Assembly (NCBI GenBank): GCA_015680685.1
Contig: MNCI01000986.1
Span: forward strand, 162,674 to 226,311
Direction: 5' to 3'
DNA length: 63,638 bases
Origin: Gnetum montanum
Taxonomy: Eukaryota; Streptophyta; Gnetopsida; Gnetales; Gnetaceae
Both the position numbers and the translations under genes were made by a program. Below are positions 12,552 to 23,898 of this stretch, piece by piece. The notes beneath the pieces are model-generated. The model searched no databases, was not told the DNA's origin, and saw only the letters and a list, made by a program, of their open reading frames with translations. Positions within the stretch are counted from its first letter, which is position 1, and each line of letters opens with the position of its first letter.

Positions 12552-12759
12552 ACAAGTGTCTACCATGGAGAGAAACAAGTTGCAGTTGACATGTGTCCAA
12601 TTCAGTTGACAAGTGGCCTTTTTAATTGACAAGTGGCCCATTTTGGAGAAAAATAGGTTGTAGTTGACAAGTGGCCATTGTAGTGGTTATAACCACCATT
12701 TCAATTGAAAGGCTACAATTGTCATGAAATTACAACATTTACAAGAAATATAAAATGAA

Positions 12760-14179
12760 GCCAAGTATCTAGTGCCTATATTTACCATAGGTTTAAATAT
12801 TTATATGTGAAATCTTCTATATGATTAAGCTCTGTCACATCACTCTTTATAGTTCTTTCCAAATCTTGATCCCCTTCAAAATTTTTATTACAAGAACTTT
12901 TCAATTCCCAAATTTTCAATCAAATCAAGATCTCTATTAGTATTTCTAGTTTTTGTGTGGAATGAAGCTTCAATTAATTGGTATATCAATTCTCCCAAAT
13001 TACTTTGCATCAATAGGATCATCTATTTTATCCAAATCAACGGTGCCTTCGTAGGATAATGGATGGAATACATTATTTCCTGCCTGCCAAATTTGTCACT
13101 GCTAATCTTTCGCTCACGCGCAGTCCTGCTTCGCTGATTTTGATGTTGATACAGGCGTTGGTGCTGCTACCGACCGATGAGCCCACTGGCAATAGTCTGA
13201 TGATGGTTTTGCTGCTGCTGTTATTGCTGTCAATCCCTTTGAAGCGGGAAACGAACCTAAATCAAAACAAATGATTAAATGTATCCACAGACAAAGAACC
13301 CGGAAAGATGAGGAACAGCAAGTCAAGAACCAAAACGAACGCCCTTATGCCTTCCTTCCTACGTTTGAAATGGTCACAAAAACACTGAAGCCAAGAACCC
13401 TAATGCTGGTGCTGCTGCAGCCCTCTTCGCCGTCACCATCTATCCTCCCACAAAATCGTGCGCAGATTTGCCCCATTCTCGGACTCCACCGCTTCTGACT
13501 TTTCTGCACCTGCTGCCGCACCTGCTACTGGTCTTCTCTGTGCCTGCTGCTGGTCTTCTGCCGCTGCTCTACTGCCGCTGCTTTTACCAACGCGCAACGC
13601 AGACATAGCCGTACTTCGTTGAAATTGGGAAAGACAAGGTCGCGGTTTTTATCACTTTTGCAGGGTTTAGGGTTTGTAGACGTCGCTGATGCTCCTGATG
13701 GAGAAGATGATGATAAAACAATGTGCCCAACTAACAGTACGGCAACGTAGAATTGGATCGTTTGCCAGATATTTTGCTGCGATCCGCCGCCCCTGGTAAC
13801 CCATTTTTTTTGGGTCTCTGAAAACCACTTTTTTAGCCGTCAATGGAGATGAAGAAGAGACCACGATTTTGTGCAGAAGGTAATGAAGAACAGTAGAAGA
13901 GGATTTCTCCAAAATGTTTCCTTGAAGTCTTCACTTATTGGATCAGTTAATCAAGCGTGTTTAATTTAATCGGTAAATTGCTGACATAGGCACAGTTCGT
14001 GAAAATGGTAGCAATACCATATTCAGTCCGCTATTCGGTGTTTCAGAAGTACCCAGGTGTGCACAGATCTCACTCTTTGGTTCATCCATTAATGTCACCT
14101 TTTTAAGGCAAATAATTTATTTACCTTTTCCAGTCAATTTGGTGAGCTTCTGGCCAAATATGCATGACATGGATGTGTT
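12760..14179. other. Mixed-composition DNA, possibly host-gene debris
   Basis: GC is higher from about 13040 to 13900 than in the surrounding DNA and short open frames occur on both strands, but none shows a domain I can name. The proximity of a leucine-rich-repeat fragment downstream makes host-gene debris possible. Confidence 0.35.
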
Positions 14180-14405
14180 TTCCAACTTCATAACTAGAAG
14201 CATCTTTGCAAGCTTAGGAAATCTGTCTTCTCTCTATCGGCTTCAATTGGATGATAATACATTGAGCTGCAGCATCCCTTCTTAGATTGCAAATTTGAAG
14301 TCTCTGCAGGATCATGGTCTTTGAGACAACAAATTGCTTGGCAAGATTCCCACTGAAATCTCTCTCCTAAACCATACGCTGTAAGTGAAACATGTTGCCT
14401 CCTCA
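14180..14405 (+). pseudogene. Leucine-rich-repeat receptor-type protein fragment
   Basis: One plus-strand frame reads SIFASLGNLSSLYRLQLDDN, then a CSIPS / IANLKSLQ unit, then KLLGKIPTEISLL. These are consecutive plant extracellular LRR units (consensus LxxLxxLxLxxNxLxGxIPxx). In-frame TAG and TGA codons break it, and no kinase or signal peptide is joined to it in frame. Such units come from receptor-like kinases or receptor-like proteins; which one cannot be told. A minus-strand NILLDED string at about 14690 recalls a kinase loop but is too short to rely on. Confidence 0.65.
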
Positions 14406-14748
14406 TGATGGGCTGTTCCAGATGCTTTTGCCAGGGGTAGATGACCTTGAATGTAGCTAGCTTTCAGGGGCATTTCATAGCCCAAACAATATAACTCTTA
14501 ATTCCAAGGCATTATTTAGTTTCTTCTACAAGTTGCCTTACATTCATTACCCTCCCATACCTTATGGAGGTCAACTAAAACCACTTCTTGACTTGTACAT
14601 CAATACATGTTTGTAGATTTAGTGAATGCTTCTTTGGCACTGAAATAGCCAACACCTCTGAAGAGTCTTCATCCAATAAAATATTGGCAATTATAAAGTC
14701 TGTTCCATGAAATGGCCAAAATGTGCCAACAGTATGTAACCAAATCAT

Positions 14749-15570
14749 AATATGTGGATGGAACAACATAAGTATACTAGAATATTGATGATAAGTCCAT
14801 GATTTTTGTCTTATCACTAGAGTTAATAAGGTTCAAAATATATGTTTAATTCTAGGTGAGGTATATGATTGGATAATAATGAAAGGCTCTAAGTGTATGA
14901 AGGTAAAGCATATTAAAATGAGTCAGTTATCTATTATCTAAGATACAAAGGAAATGTAATACTAAGCTACCTTAATGATGATAATCATTCTTAGTTTTCC
15001 ATACACACACTAGGTTAACATAATTTCCGTTGGGATTATTTACCAAGTAACTTTACTATTGAGCAAATCAAGTAAAGCTATTATGGGGTTACCACAAAAT
15101 TATACATTAGCACTCAAAACGAGTCATACTTATTCCCATGAATTACTAACAAACATTGAAAATGTAAACACCATAGGAAATAGAAATGATATTGTAAATA
15201 TAAATGAAAATGAAATTGTAAATGTAAATGACCTGGTAAATAAATTTATGCTAAGTGAGATACTACAAAGGTGAAGAATAATCTTGATCTTTATTACCAT
15301 TGATGAAATGCAAATAGGTACACTTTACTCAAATAAAGATGTCGGACAGCTATTTTTCACCACACTATGGGCACTCACAACTAACTCTAGAATCATAGAA
15401 ATGAACTACAAGAATTTCCTTTAGTGTTTGACGCAATAAAGGGATTGCATATATAGGTATGATCATAACCCACTACATTGCATCTACTACATTGTATGTT
15501 AAGCTATGATATCGTATCTATGGAATCATAAATACCATAGTGCAACCTATTACAATAACTTGATTTATCG
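14749..15570 (-). mobile_element. E2 3' LTR (minus, truncated at its outer end)
   Basis: It is homologous to 26165-27135 in the same orientation, starting at the shared ACCAAATCATAAT. The inner end at 15570 follows a minus-strand polypurine-like AGTCGTGAGTA (15571-15584). About 57 bp of the LTR end present in the right copy are missing here. A GATATC occurs at 15508-15513 upstream of a minus-strand TATATA near 15450. It lacks the SINE found in the right LTR. Confidence 0.75.
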
Positions 15571-16784
15571 TACTCACGACTAACTAGAGACTCATCCTTG
15601 AGTTAAAACAATAGGAGGATAGAGTTGTTAGAAAATTGTGAAGTTACATAGACTTTATAGCCTTTAAGATAAATTTGAACAATGATATGACTATGTGTAT
15701 GACTAGGACTCATAGAAGAAGTCCAAAGAATCAACAAATCCTCTACCTCTTTGTTCTTTCACTTTTCTTCAAGGCTTAAAGTTCATGAGTTAATTTTAGG
15801 TTTAGGTAATAAGAATTCTATTATGCCCATGATAAGAACATCTTATTATTGGAAATGGATAAAATCGATGATGTGATCTCACTATATATATAATTATTCC
15901 TAAAATAGTTCAATAACATAAGGTTAACTACTTTCTATATAGACAACATCTTGCTTGTTATTGAGAGATTTATTAATAAAAATGACATGGATATATATAA
16001 TTTAGAATAAGAATATTCAAAGAATAATAAGGTTTATAAAGAATAGATGATATAAAAGAATAGAAAAACATATAAAGAAATAAAAAAAAAGTATTAAAGA
16101 AGGAAAAGATATAAAAAATGAGAAAAAATGTTAAAACTTAGGAGAAGTTGTCAAGAAATTAAAAACTAAAAAGTTAAAATGCACTTACCAATTCCCAATT
16201 CAAGATAAGACGCCTACCCATTGACTAAACTAATGGATGAGGGTTTGAAAAATGGACTACATATCCCTAGAATCATACACTATAGGTTTTCTATTTATCA
16301 TCCTTAGTGATTTATGTTTTCATTTGTTATCCCATGTAACATTGATGATAATCAAGTTTTGATCATTTGGAGATACATATCCTATTGGACTAGAAGGTCT
16401 TTCAATTTTAGAGGGTCTATCTATTTGTTATTTTTTATGTTCAATTTCATGTTTTGAATCTCCATGTCACTACTTTGTTTTGATATATGGTTGGGTGTAG
16501 GATTTTCTTTTGTAAGTTCTCGATTTGGGTTATCTTCTTGGGATAGGAGTTGATAAGTGAGTTGAATGTTTCCATGCATGTTTTGGATAGTTTTAAGCTC
16601 TCATTTCTTAACCACTAGATGTATTTGGTTTAGTGGCTCTTTTTATTTTTGCATACATACTTATGTTTCAAATTTTTTGTGGGCTAGTATAAGGATTGTA
16701 TTTATGTTTTGAACTTTTGGTTCATAACTACATCCTTCATCATCATAAGTAATACATAGAATTTTTTATGTCTATATGACTCTA
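15571..16784 (-). other. E2 3' untranslated region
   Basis: This 1.2 kb lies between the E2 protease remnant and its 3' LTR. I find no RT, RNase H or integrase on either strand, so E2 lacks the rest of pol. Sequence is AT-rich and non-coding. Confidence 0.55.
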
Positions 16785-18419
16785 TGCTTACCTTTCTTGG
16801 AAATTTTCAAGGACAAGTCTCTAATTCCTAGCTTAGCATCAATTTTGCTAAGCTATGATTTCCCCATAATGATAGGAAAACCCTCCTTATCATTCTTAAC
16901 ATTGATTATAGGAAAATTAATTGGATAAGACCACCCATCGATATTGATCACCATATATTCAACCTATTCTCAAGAAATGGTAACTGAATGGTATGTAAAA
17001 TCTAGTCTTATGTTGCACTTCTTTAATGGTAGTAGGTTCCATGCCTTATACATTTCTTGAGAGATTAAATTAACCTAGAACCTAAATCTAGTAGAGCATT
17101 ACATGATAAATTTCCAATAATTTATAAATAAATCAAAGGACTTCTAGGAACTTCTCCTACCTTAATCTAGTGACTCACTATCTATATGAGCATGAAAGTC
17201 ATAAGGCTGTTCTTAGATGGTTGTTGAAGCATGGTATTTGCATGAGAACTTGATGTAAGAGGAACAAGATTAGATGAAGTTCCTGCCCTTTTAGCTTTTT
17301 TTAGACTTGTCTTAAAGAAGAATTTTTCTTCAATTTTGATTCATACATGTTAGTAATGTCCTCTTTATGTATGCTAACTACCCTTGTTACACTCTTTTAT
17401 TGTGGTTGTGTTGGTATTCTCCTTGTTTAACTAGTGATGTGACTAATGTTAATGGATTATGAAATGGATGAGAGTAAGATGCAACTAGATGTGGCATGTA
17501 GAATGGAAATTCTACATGTGGGGTTGTAGGCCTGTGGTATTCTACCAAATAGTAATGAGAAGAATCATGACATGAGGCACTGCTTGGAGATACTAGCTAG
17601 TAGACATTGTAACTGTAAGGCTCCAGTTGTTAGTAATGGTATTGCTATCTTGGTAGTGGTAGGCCCCATGACTATGGTTATTATCACTACTACTAATACT
17701 ACTCTTATCGTTGAGGGTGAGGCCCACTAGGATAGTATTATTGTTGATAGGGTTGTCTAAAATTATCTTACAAATAAGGTAATCTTTTAGGCATCTACTT
17801 TTTAACAAATTTTGGATTTAATACATATTCCCCAAATTCTTGCAAGTGGATCATAATAGGACAACATTCCTTGGGATGTTCATATTAGCATACATCACAT
17901 CCATTTTCTTCTTTAGAAGTTGAATTCATAACCTCTTCTACCATAACAATTTTTTCTTTATTCTTATATTTGTGACATTCATTATCCTTATTTAGCCTTT
18001 TCTTATCCTATCTTTAGTGTAGTTGCAAATTTTTCATCAACTGAATTCCACATTTTTCAACTTTAGCTACAATGTTATTAACAAATTTTTGTATAGGAAA
18101 AATATTTCTTTGAATCATATCTTCCATTAACTCCTCTTCTTATGTTTTACAAATTCTTACATCTTTCTTCCTAAGGGAAGAATCTTTGTTATACTCTTTA
18201 GCTAACTCTCTCTTCCTTAACTCACCTTCTTCCTTAGCAACCTGATCCAATAATCTTTGTATGCAATGGGATGTTATTTTAAATTATCTTCCTTGGGCAT
18301 ATACACCAAGGATCTTTCTTGTCTTGTTTCTTAACCTTTCAATTATGTGTCTTACTAGCTCCCTTTGTGAAAATCCATGCCTCCAACATCTATGTAAGAG
18401 TGAATAATATCCACCTATG
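16785..18419 (-). pseudogene. E2 gag C-terminal half and protease, split by E3
   Basis: Read leftwards from 18419, the frame gives the end of the gag core (GGYYSLLHRCWRHGFSQREL, then GVYAQGR). Next is a zinc knuckle near 17862-17898 (C-x2-C-x3-H-x3-C), then a low-complexity linker. Last is a retroviral-type aspartic protease at about 16790-17110, where the active-site triplet has decayed to DLGS from the DSGS seen in E4 and E5, followed by an IIMG flap-like block. The missing gag N-terminal part continues at 24719 on the other side of E3. Stops and small indels make it non-functional. Confidence 0.8.
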
Positions 18420-18424
18420 ACTAC

Positions 18425-18529
18425 TGATGAGACGTCATTTGGGGAAACTGTGATATTTAATAATCCCATACCTATCCACTGTGTAATCACTATAACTCAA
18501 GGACGAGTTTTTATTCAGTCATGGGGGTA
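18425..18529 (+). repeat. E3 remnant: LTR start fused to internal 3' end and polypurine tract
   Basis: The first 33 bp match the LTR start (TGATGAGACGTCATTTGGGG, then a GATATT motif). At 18458 the sequence switches to TAATAATCCCATACC, the segment that precedes the 3' LTR at 23826. It ends in the polypurine tract CATGGGGGTA before the next LTR. This is best read as a deletion that removed most of LTR 1 and nearly all of a first internal region. Confidence 0.85.
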
Positions 18530-19344
18530 TGATGAGACGTTATTTGGGGCAACCGCGATATCGCGTACGCAATATCAGATGCCCAGACGCGATATTGCAG
18601 CCCACCGCCAGTCCTATAAATAAGAGGTGGCTCTCCCTTGTTTCTCGGTTTTATTTTCAGATTGTAGCTAGAATCTGGCAATTTTATCCCTCTAGAGATA
18701 GAATATTTTCCAGTGTCTACTCGTAGTGTGGTGATTGTAATTGTACAACATCCTTTATTCAAGTGTGACGTACTTGGACATGCACATGACTAGAAATAAA
18801 GATCGAGATTACTTCATCATTGTAGCATTCACTTAGTTTAATTATTTACTTAATTTTTATTTATTACTTTCCTAGTTAATCTCTCTCACCCTTATCTCAT
18901 GTTAAAACGCGGAATGAGTACGACTTGATTATGAGCATTTAAGTGTGACTACTTGGTAACCCAGTAGCGTACCTAGGATCTGCGCTTGGTAATCCCAATG
19001 GTAGTTGTGCACGAAGTCCAAGATGTGTATAGATAATCAAGGAATGGATGCTCATCACACTTAGGCTAGTTTAGATTCTCTCTCACCCTTCTCTCCTAGC
19101 TTAGTTAATATTACTTTCCATTGCCTTCAGGAGTAGCATTAGATTAGAAATCCATCATACACCTCACTCTAGACTAAACCATATGTGACAAAGATAATAC
19201 TAGTCCAGGTGGGAAGATAGTGAACTGCGACCTAAGGCTAACTGTCTAGATGCCACAACTAGTCCGTCTGTGGAGTTCAACCGGATCACGTGTGTAACGC
19301 TCATATTCGAATGGTTGAGTGTAGGGGTACCTCACCACTCATCA
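18530..19344 (+). repeat. E3 middle LTR (815 bp)
   Basis: It starts TGATGAG and ends CTCATCA. U3 holds GATATC (18557), AATATC (18571) and GATATT (18591); the last ends 18 bp before TATAAATA at 18615-18622. A polyadenylation signal AATAAA lies at 18795-18800. It is preceded by a polypurine tract and followed by a primer site, so it acts at once as a 3' and a 5' LTR. Confidence 0.9.
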
Positions 19345-19345
19345 T

Positions 19346-19363
19346 TGGCACCATTTCCGGGGA
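19346..19363 (+). other. E3 primer-binding site (tRNA-Asp)
   Basis: TGGCACCATTTCCGGGGA differs at three of 18 positions from the complement of the plant tRNA-Asp 3' end. It begins one base after the LTR. Confidence 0.8.
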
Positions 19364-19475
19364 TGGTGCTAGATATCTAGATTAGTTATATCATACAAGG
19401 TCATTGTATAAGGACTTAACGATATATATTTTATAAAAATAATAATTATAAAAAGTTACACATAACTTCACAACC

Positions 19476-21411
19476 ATGGGTCTCCTACAAGACTATGACA
19501 ATGCCACACTTAGTGAGGAAGTTCATTGGAGAACCAACGAACTATATGACGATGAAGATTGGAGTACACAACTTGAAGTGGGGGTTTCTGATAAATATGA
19601 ATGAAAGAAACGTCATCCCAACACACAAAAGCATAACTTACCTGATGACAATGAATCCCTATTGGCCACTACAAGCTTAACGCAAATACAAGAGGTTGTT
19701 CGAATCTCACGTAGGCATTGTAAAGAGAGTCGTCTAACCAGGCTCGATTTAAAAAACTTTCCTAATTTTTCAGGAGGCTATGACTTAGATCCACATCAAC
19801 ATTTACAAGCCTTCTACGATGCCTGCACATGGAACAACATTGATAACAGGTGGCAAAAACTTAAGCTCTTTCCCATGACACTCGTTGTCCAAGCAAAAGT
19901 ATGGTATAGATCGTTAAAAGCAAATTCAATACGATGTTGGTCAACAATGGTAGAAGTTTTTAATGAAAAATATCAAACCTATGCAAGAGTGTCAACCTTG
20001 AGGAAACAAATCCAAGAGTGGAAACAAGCAAAACGTGAACTCTTGGACATGGCCTTAGAAAGATATTACACATTGTTAAACAACTTTCCAGGCCATGGGT
20101 TTTCCGAGAAAAAGCTAACGTACCATATCATTGATGGGCTTTGTGATGCAACTAGAGAGACCTTAGGGATGAATTCCCAAGGTTAACTATATGAACTATG
20201 AACCCATCAAGTTCAAGAGCTTATTAAATATGTAGCAAAAGAAGAAGGAGAATTGGCTAGATGGGAGAGTGTTGAAAACCATCAACGGGACCAAAATCTC
20301 AACTTAACAAAGGTCCATGATCATAAAAAGTAGAATCAACCAATCTCAAGGTGGAAACATCATCTTTGCCAACAAAAAAAACATTAGAAGAAGCTGAGGC
20401 AAAGATCAATAAGATGTTGGAATGGACGTATCAAAAGTATGAAGAATTTATCAATATTATTGAAGATAGAGTTTTGACAACCCAAGAAGTAGGACAAAAT
20501 AGTAGACAATCAGAAAGAAGGGATAAGGAAAATAAGAGCTCAACTACCAATCATACATATGAATGTAACATATGCCTGTATGATCACCCCAAGGGTCAAT
20601 GCCCAATCTTGTTACATTTATATGAGCATTGGGGGAACACACTACATCCAGAATTTGTACAGAGATACTGTGTTCGATCATAGTGGCAACAATCCTAGTC
20701 GTGGAGGAAACCATCCCTACAGTAGAGACACCCTTCATATTATTCGAATCCAAACGCTTATCAAGTTCAACATCATGTTTTTCCAACTGGGCCACCATAC
20801 TCTATCGCACCACATTACTATTCTTCACAATACTATCAATGCATGCCCTCAACACAACCACCACCTTGTGCACCTTACACTTCTCCTAATTTTCAACATT
20901 CCCATCCTTTTCCTCCTTCCACATCGCCACCAACTGTTCCTAAGGCATCTGCACCACAGCAACAATCCACAAACCCCCACTTGTGCCACTACTACCAACA
21001 ACAGTGAAAAGCCTCCTCAACANCCCCACTTGTGCCACTACTACCAACAACAGTGAAAAGCCTCCTCAACATCAAAAGCGCCCCTTCTTTAAACATGACC
21101 GTAAGAAGGGACAACACAATTCCAAGGCCACTGCATCTTCTAACTCAGCACAAGTCCAACACTATGGTGCACCCTTATCTTCAAACCCAATGCCTCATGT
21201 TACTTCATTAGGGCCACCAACTAACACTCCAACAACCATACGACCCAATGAACACAGTCATGGAAGGCAACATCCTGATCCTTGCATACCATCTAACGAT
21301 CCCAAATATCATAGTGGGTCAACTTGTTATCCGGGAACTACATCGTATAAATTTCCCCACTATGCTTATAATAACCCAGTGTGTGAGACCCAACGAGGTA
21401 AGCATGGCTAA
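19476..21411 (+). pseudogene. E3 gag (capsid and zinc knuckle), decayed
   Basis: The likely start is the ATG at 19476 (MGLLQDYDNA...). One TGA interrupts the frame before it continues to 20186. The core at about 19755-20186 reads like plant gypsy gag: FSGGYDLDPHQHLQAF, WQKLKLFP, a WYRSL block, then YYTLLNNFPGHGF. A frameshift near 20200-20350 leads into a Lys/Glu-rich part and a knuckle at 20564-20602 (C-x2-C-x3-H-x4-C), then a Pro/His/Gln-rich tail. No protease follows. The first 60 codons differ from the N-terminus shared by E4, E5 and E6, so E3 is a distinct subfamily. Confidence 0.8.
20975..21072 (+). repeat. 49-bp tandem duplication with an undetermined base
   Basis: Two near-identical 49-bp units start at 20975 and 21024. 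The only N in the window (21023) sits exactly at their junction. This looks like an assembly join or a collapsed repeat more than biology. Confidence 0.75.
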
Positions 21412-23408
21412 GTTCCAATACTTCCAACATGCAAGGATCCCCATCATCAATTATTAATCCTTACCATCCTCAATAGTTTAGCTATGAGGGATATCCCCCA
21501 TTCTAATAACAAGTAGGATTAATAACCACTTTTTATTTTTTTAAAATTTTTTAATTTTACAAGTTTTTATTTTCCAGTTTTTCATTTTTCAACTTCTTGT
21601 TTTATCTTTTTATCTTTTTGGTATTTTTTTCTTTTCTATAAGTAATCTTGTCTATGAATAAAACACTCATGTGGATTGTTGGTTGAGGTGTGTTCTACGT
21701 TATTAAGTTTCAAACGATCAATTATTTCGACAGTGAGCCCATTACATCCACTCATCCATTCTACAAATAAGAGGTTCAGTTCAAGGGTACAATGATATTC
21801 TTGATATTCTAAAAACTTAAATTTAATTTTGTGTTCATTGTACCCAGAATGAAGAAGGATGGACCAAGAGGAAATGATTAGGGTGTGACATCAAGGAGAC
21901 TTGTGGATTCTCTTTGGTGACGTCTGCGGGAGTTATCATGCAACGTGGTTGTACTAAGATCCTTGTAGATCTAACGAAAAATGGGAGTAAGAGTAATCAA
22001 AAGGGCACTCAAAAATCCAACGCTGTTCTAGGGGGTCCCACTAGAAAGACATGCACCCATGCCTGAAGGTTGGCGGCTTCTCTAGATTCAGCAATCGAAA
22101 AAAAGAGAAAAAAAAGAAAAAGGAAGTGCCACAAAACAAAAATCACTCCTCCCTTGAATAAAATGCCAAGTGATCATACGCCTTGTTGTTATGGTACTCT
22201 CATAGTTGTTCATCATGGGATGAAATAATGTGATGTCACTAATTAAAAGGATGGACTTGGTCCTGATCTTGGAATGACGGGTTAATGACACCTTAATCAT
22301 GCTTTACACGCAGGATATACTATGTCCTTGGTCAGTTACCTCATGTCCCAATCTCTACGATCCCTTTCTATAGTTCGTCTCATCTCACTGTTCGTGTAAT
22401 TGTAACTTGTGTCGTGTGTAACATAGAATCCTTACCTCATTCCAGTGATAATCACATGTGTGTGTTTTGTGGAATTAGTGTGGATTACATCTAACCCTTC
22501 TAGTGCCCATGGACACTTTAAGTGTGGTTACACAAGGGCATTATAGGTTGGAACCTGCTTTGGGGAGGACCCACTTGTGTAATCTTTTGTAATTTTCACT
22601 TATGACACAGCTCACACACACCATTTATTACCCTCAATGTATTGTTCATAATATTCTTTCCCTTATTACTATCCCTCTAATTCAACGTTCCTATGAATCA
22701 TTACATAGCCTTTTTCTCTACCACCCAAGGTCCTCATTGATAAAACCCACAGATTATTATTCGTGCCTTCAAAACCATCTAATTACCTAAGAACCCCTTC
22801 CTAATAGCCCAATGTCCTAAGTTACAACGTTTAATTTCAAAGAAATATTAAAAATTTGGTACATTCTCTAAGTGCCCTAACTTCGATGAAAATATATATA
22901 CATGACCCCCCTGTGCTAATCAACATCATTTGCAACTGTTCACGCAGGGGAAGTTTTTCAAATTTCTCTCTGCAACTTGCGATTGCACGTCCCTTACTTT
23001 CATATCCATAACTTGCTCGCTGGTACTCTGATTTTTATTCTGTTTGAACCTACTTGAACTTAGAGTGTTCAGCTTAGTCGTGGGGGAGGGGCACATGCCG
23101 AATAGTACATAAAGTTTTTTAAATTTTTTTGAAATTCATCTTCGCCCAAAGGACATCTTTAAGGGTAATTAGTTGTAAAATTAAGAATAGAATGTGTCAA
23201 AAAAATTTCATCCCCTTAGCTATACCAGAAAATTAAATTTGGAAACCACCTAAGCAAAGAGGACTCAACATTATAATCTTTTGGGGACATGTTCTTCCAA
23301 TAATTAACATCACATGGAGATAAAATAAGATCATTAATTAAGGCAAGCAGTAAGGTATAACTTAACTTTAAAAACAACCTTACTAACACTTGGCCCATGT
23401 GATTGTAG
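21412..23408 (+). other. E3 3' region, mostly non-coding
   Basis: It begins with T-rich sequence like that following pol in E4 and protease in E5. Near 21870-21890 it shares GGGTGTGACATCAAGG with 46314 (E4) and 57565 (E5). No RT or integrase block is present. Confidence 0.6.
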
Positions 23409-23735
23409 ATGGCCCCAAAACGTGGACAATGGTCCTGCTTAAGGTGTGATCAAACAACCTAGGAGAGGTGAAGGACAAGTTCCTGCCGAACAACATGTAG
23501 AGTAGGAGGAATAATCATTTAGCATCCATCAAGAAGACCCTGCTGTTGTACAATAAAAACAGTCAGAAGAAGGAGCTTACAAGCACAAACTTATGCGCAC
23601 GCCATGGCACAAGACCCTCAGACCGAAGAGGAGAAGCTCCAGGCCAAACTTCAACGCCATTAAGCCTCAAAGCCTAGAGCACAAGACAAAGGGAAAGCAC
23701 CAATGGAGGAGCCACCACCACTAGGAACTACATGA
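23409..23735 (+). pseudogene. E3-specific decayed Gln/Glu-rich reading frame
   Basis: From 23459 one frame reads RRGEGQVPAEQHVE, with three stops of the form TAG/TAA where CAG/CAA is likely, then SIHQEDPAVV. After one frame change it gives AQTYAHAMAQDPQTEEEKL and later KGKAPMEEPPPLGTT before a TGA at about 23732. Composition is Gln, Glu and Pro rich. No equivalent is seen in E4 or E5 at the same place. Family unknown; it could be an extra element ORF or captured host sequence. Confidence 0.45.
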
Positions 23736-23898
23736 GTTCCAAATATTTGTAGTTGTAGTATATTCTGTGTGTTGTGTCTTTATTTTGTTTTCTTCCCACA
23801 CTGCGGCATCATCCCATTTTTCCATTTAATAATCCCATATCTATCCACTTTGTAATCATTGTAACTTAAGGACGAGTTTTTATTCAGTCGTGGGGGTA

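Larger units (their letters stand above)
11075..12720 (-). mobile_element. Family C LTR (minus orientation) with leader stub
   Basis: This region is homologous over more than 1 kb, in opposite orientation, to 30640-31966. Read on the minus strand it has U3 repeats, a TATA box (TATAAATA, 12238-12245), a long transcribed part and an end GGAGGTATCTGGGCA. After one T comes TGGTGTTGCCAGAGACC, probably a primer site. A short leader to about 10985 follows, then homology ends, so this is a solo LTR or truncated element. The LTR start is not precisely defined. Confidence 0.65.

Noticed and set aside
12299-12641. Periodic open frames on both strands
   Set aside because: They arise from the 21-bp tandem repeats, a length divisible by three; no real protein is suggested.
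14600-14760. Protein-kinase catalytic loop on the minus strand (NILLDED)
   Set aside because: Only seven residues match and the neighbouring HRD and DFG motifs are absent; strand is opposite to the LRR fragment.
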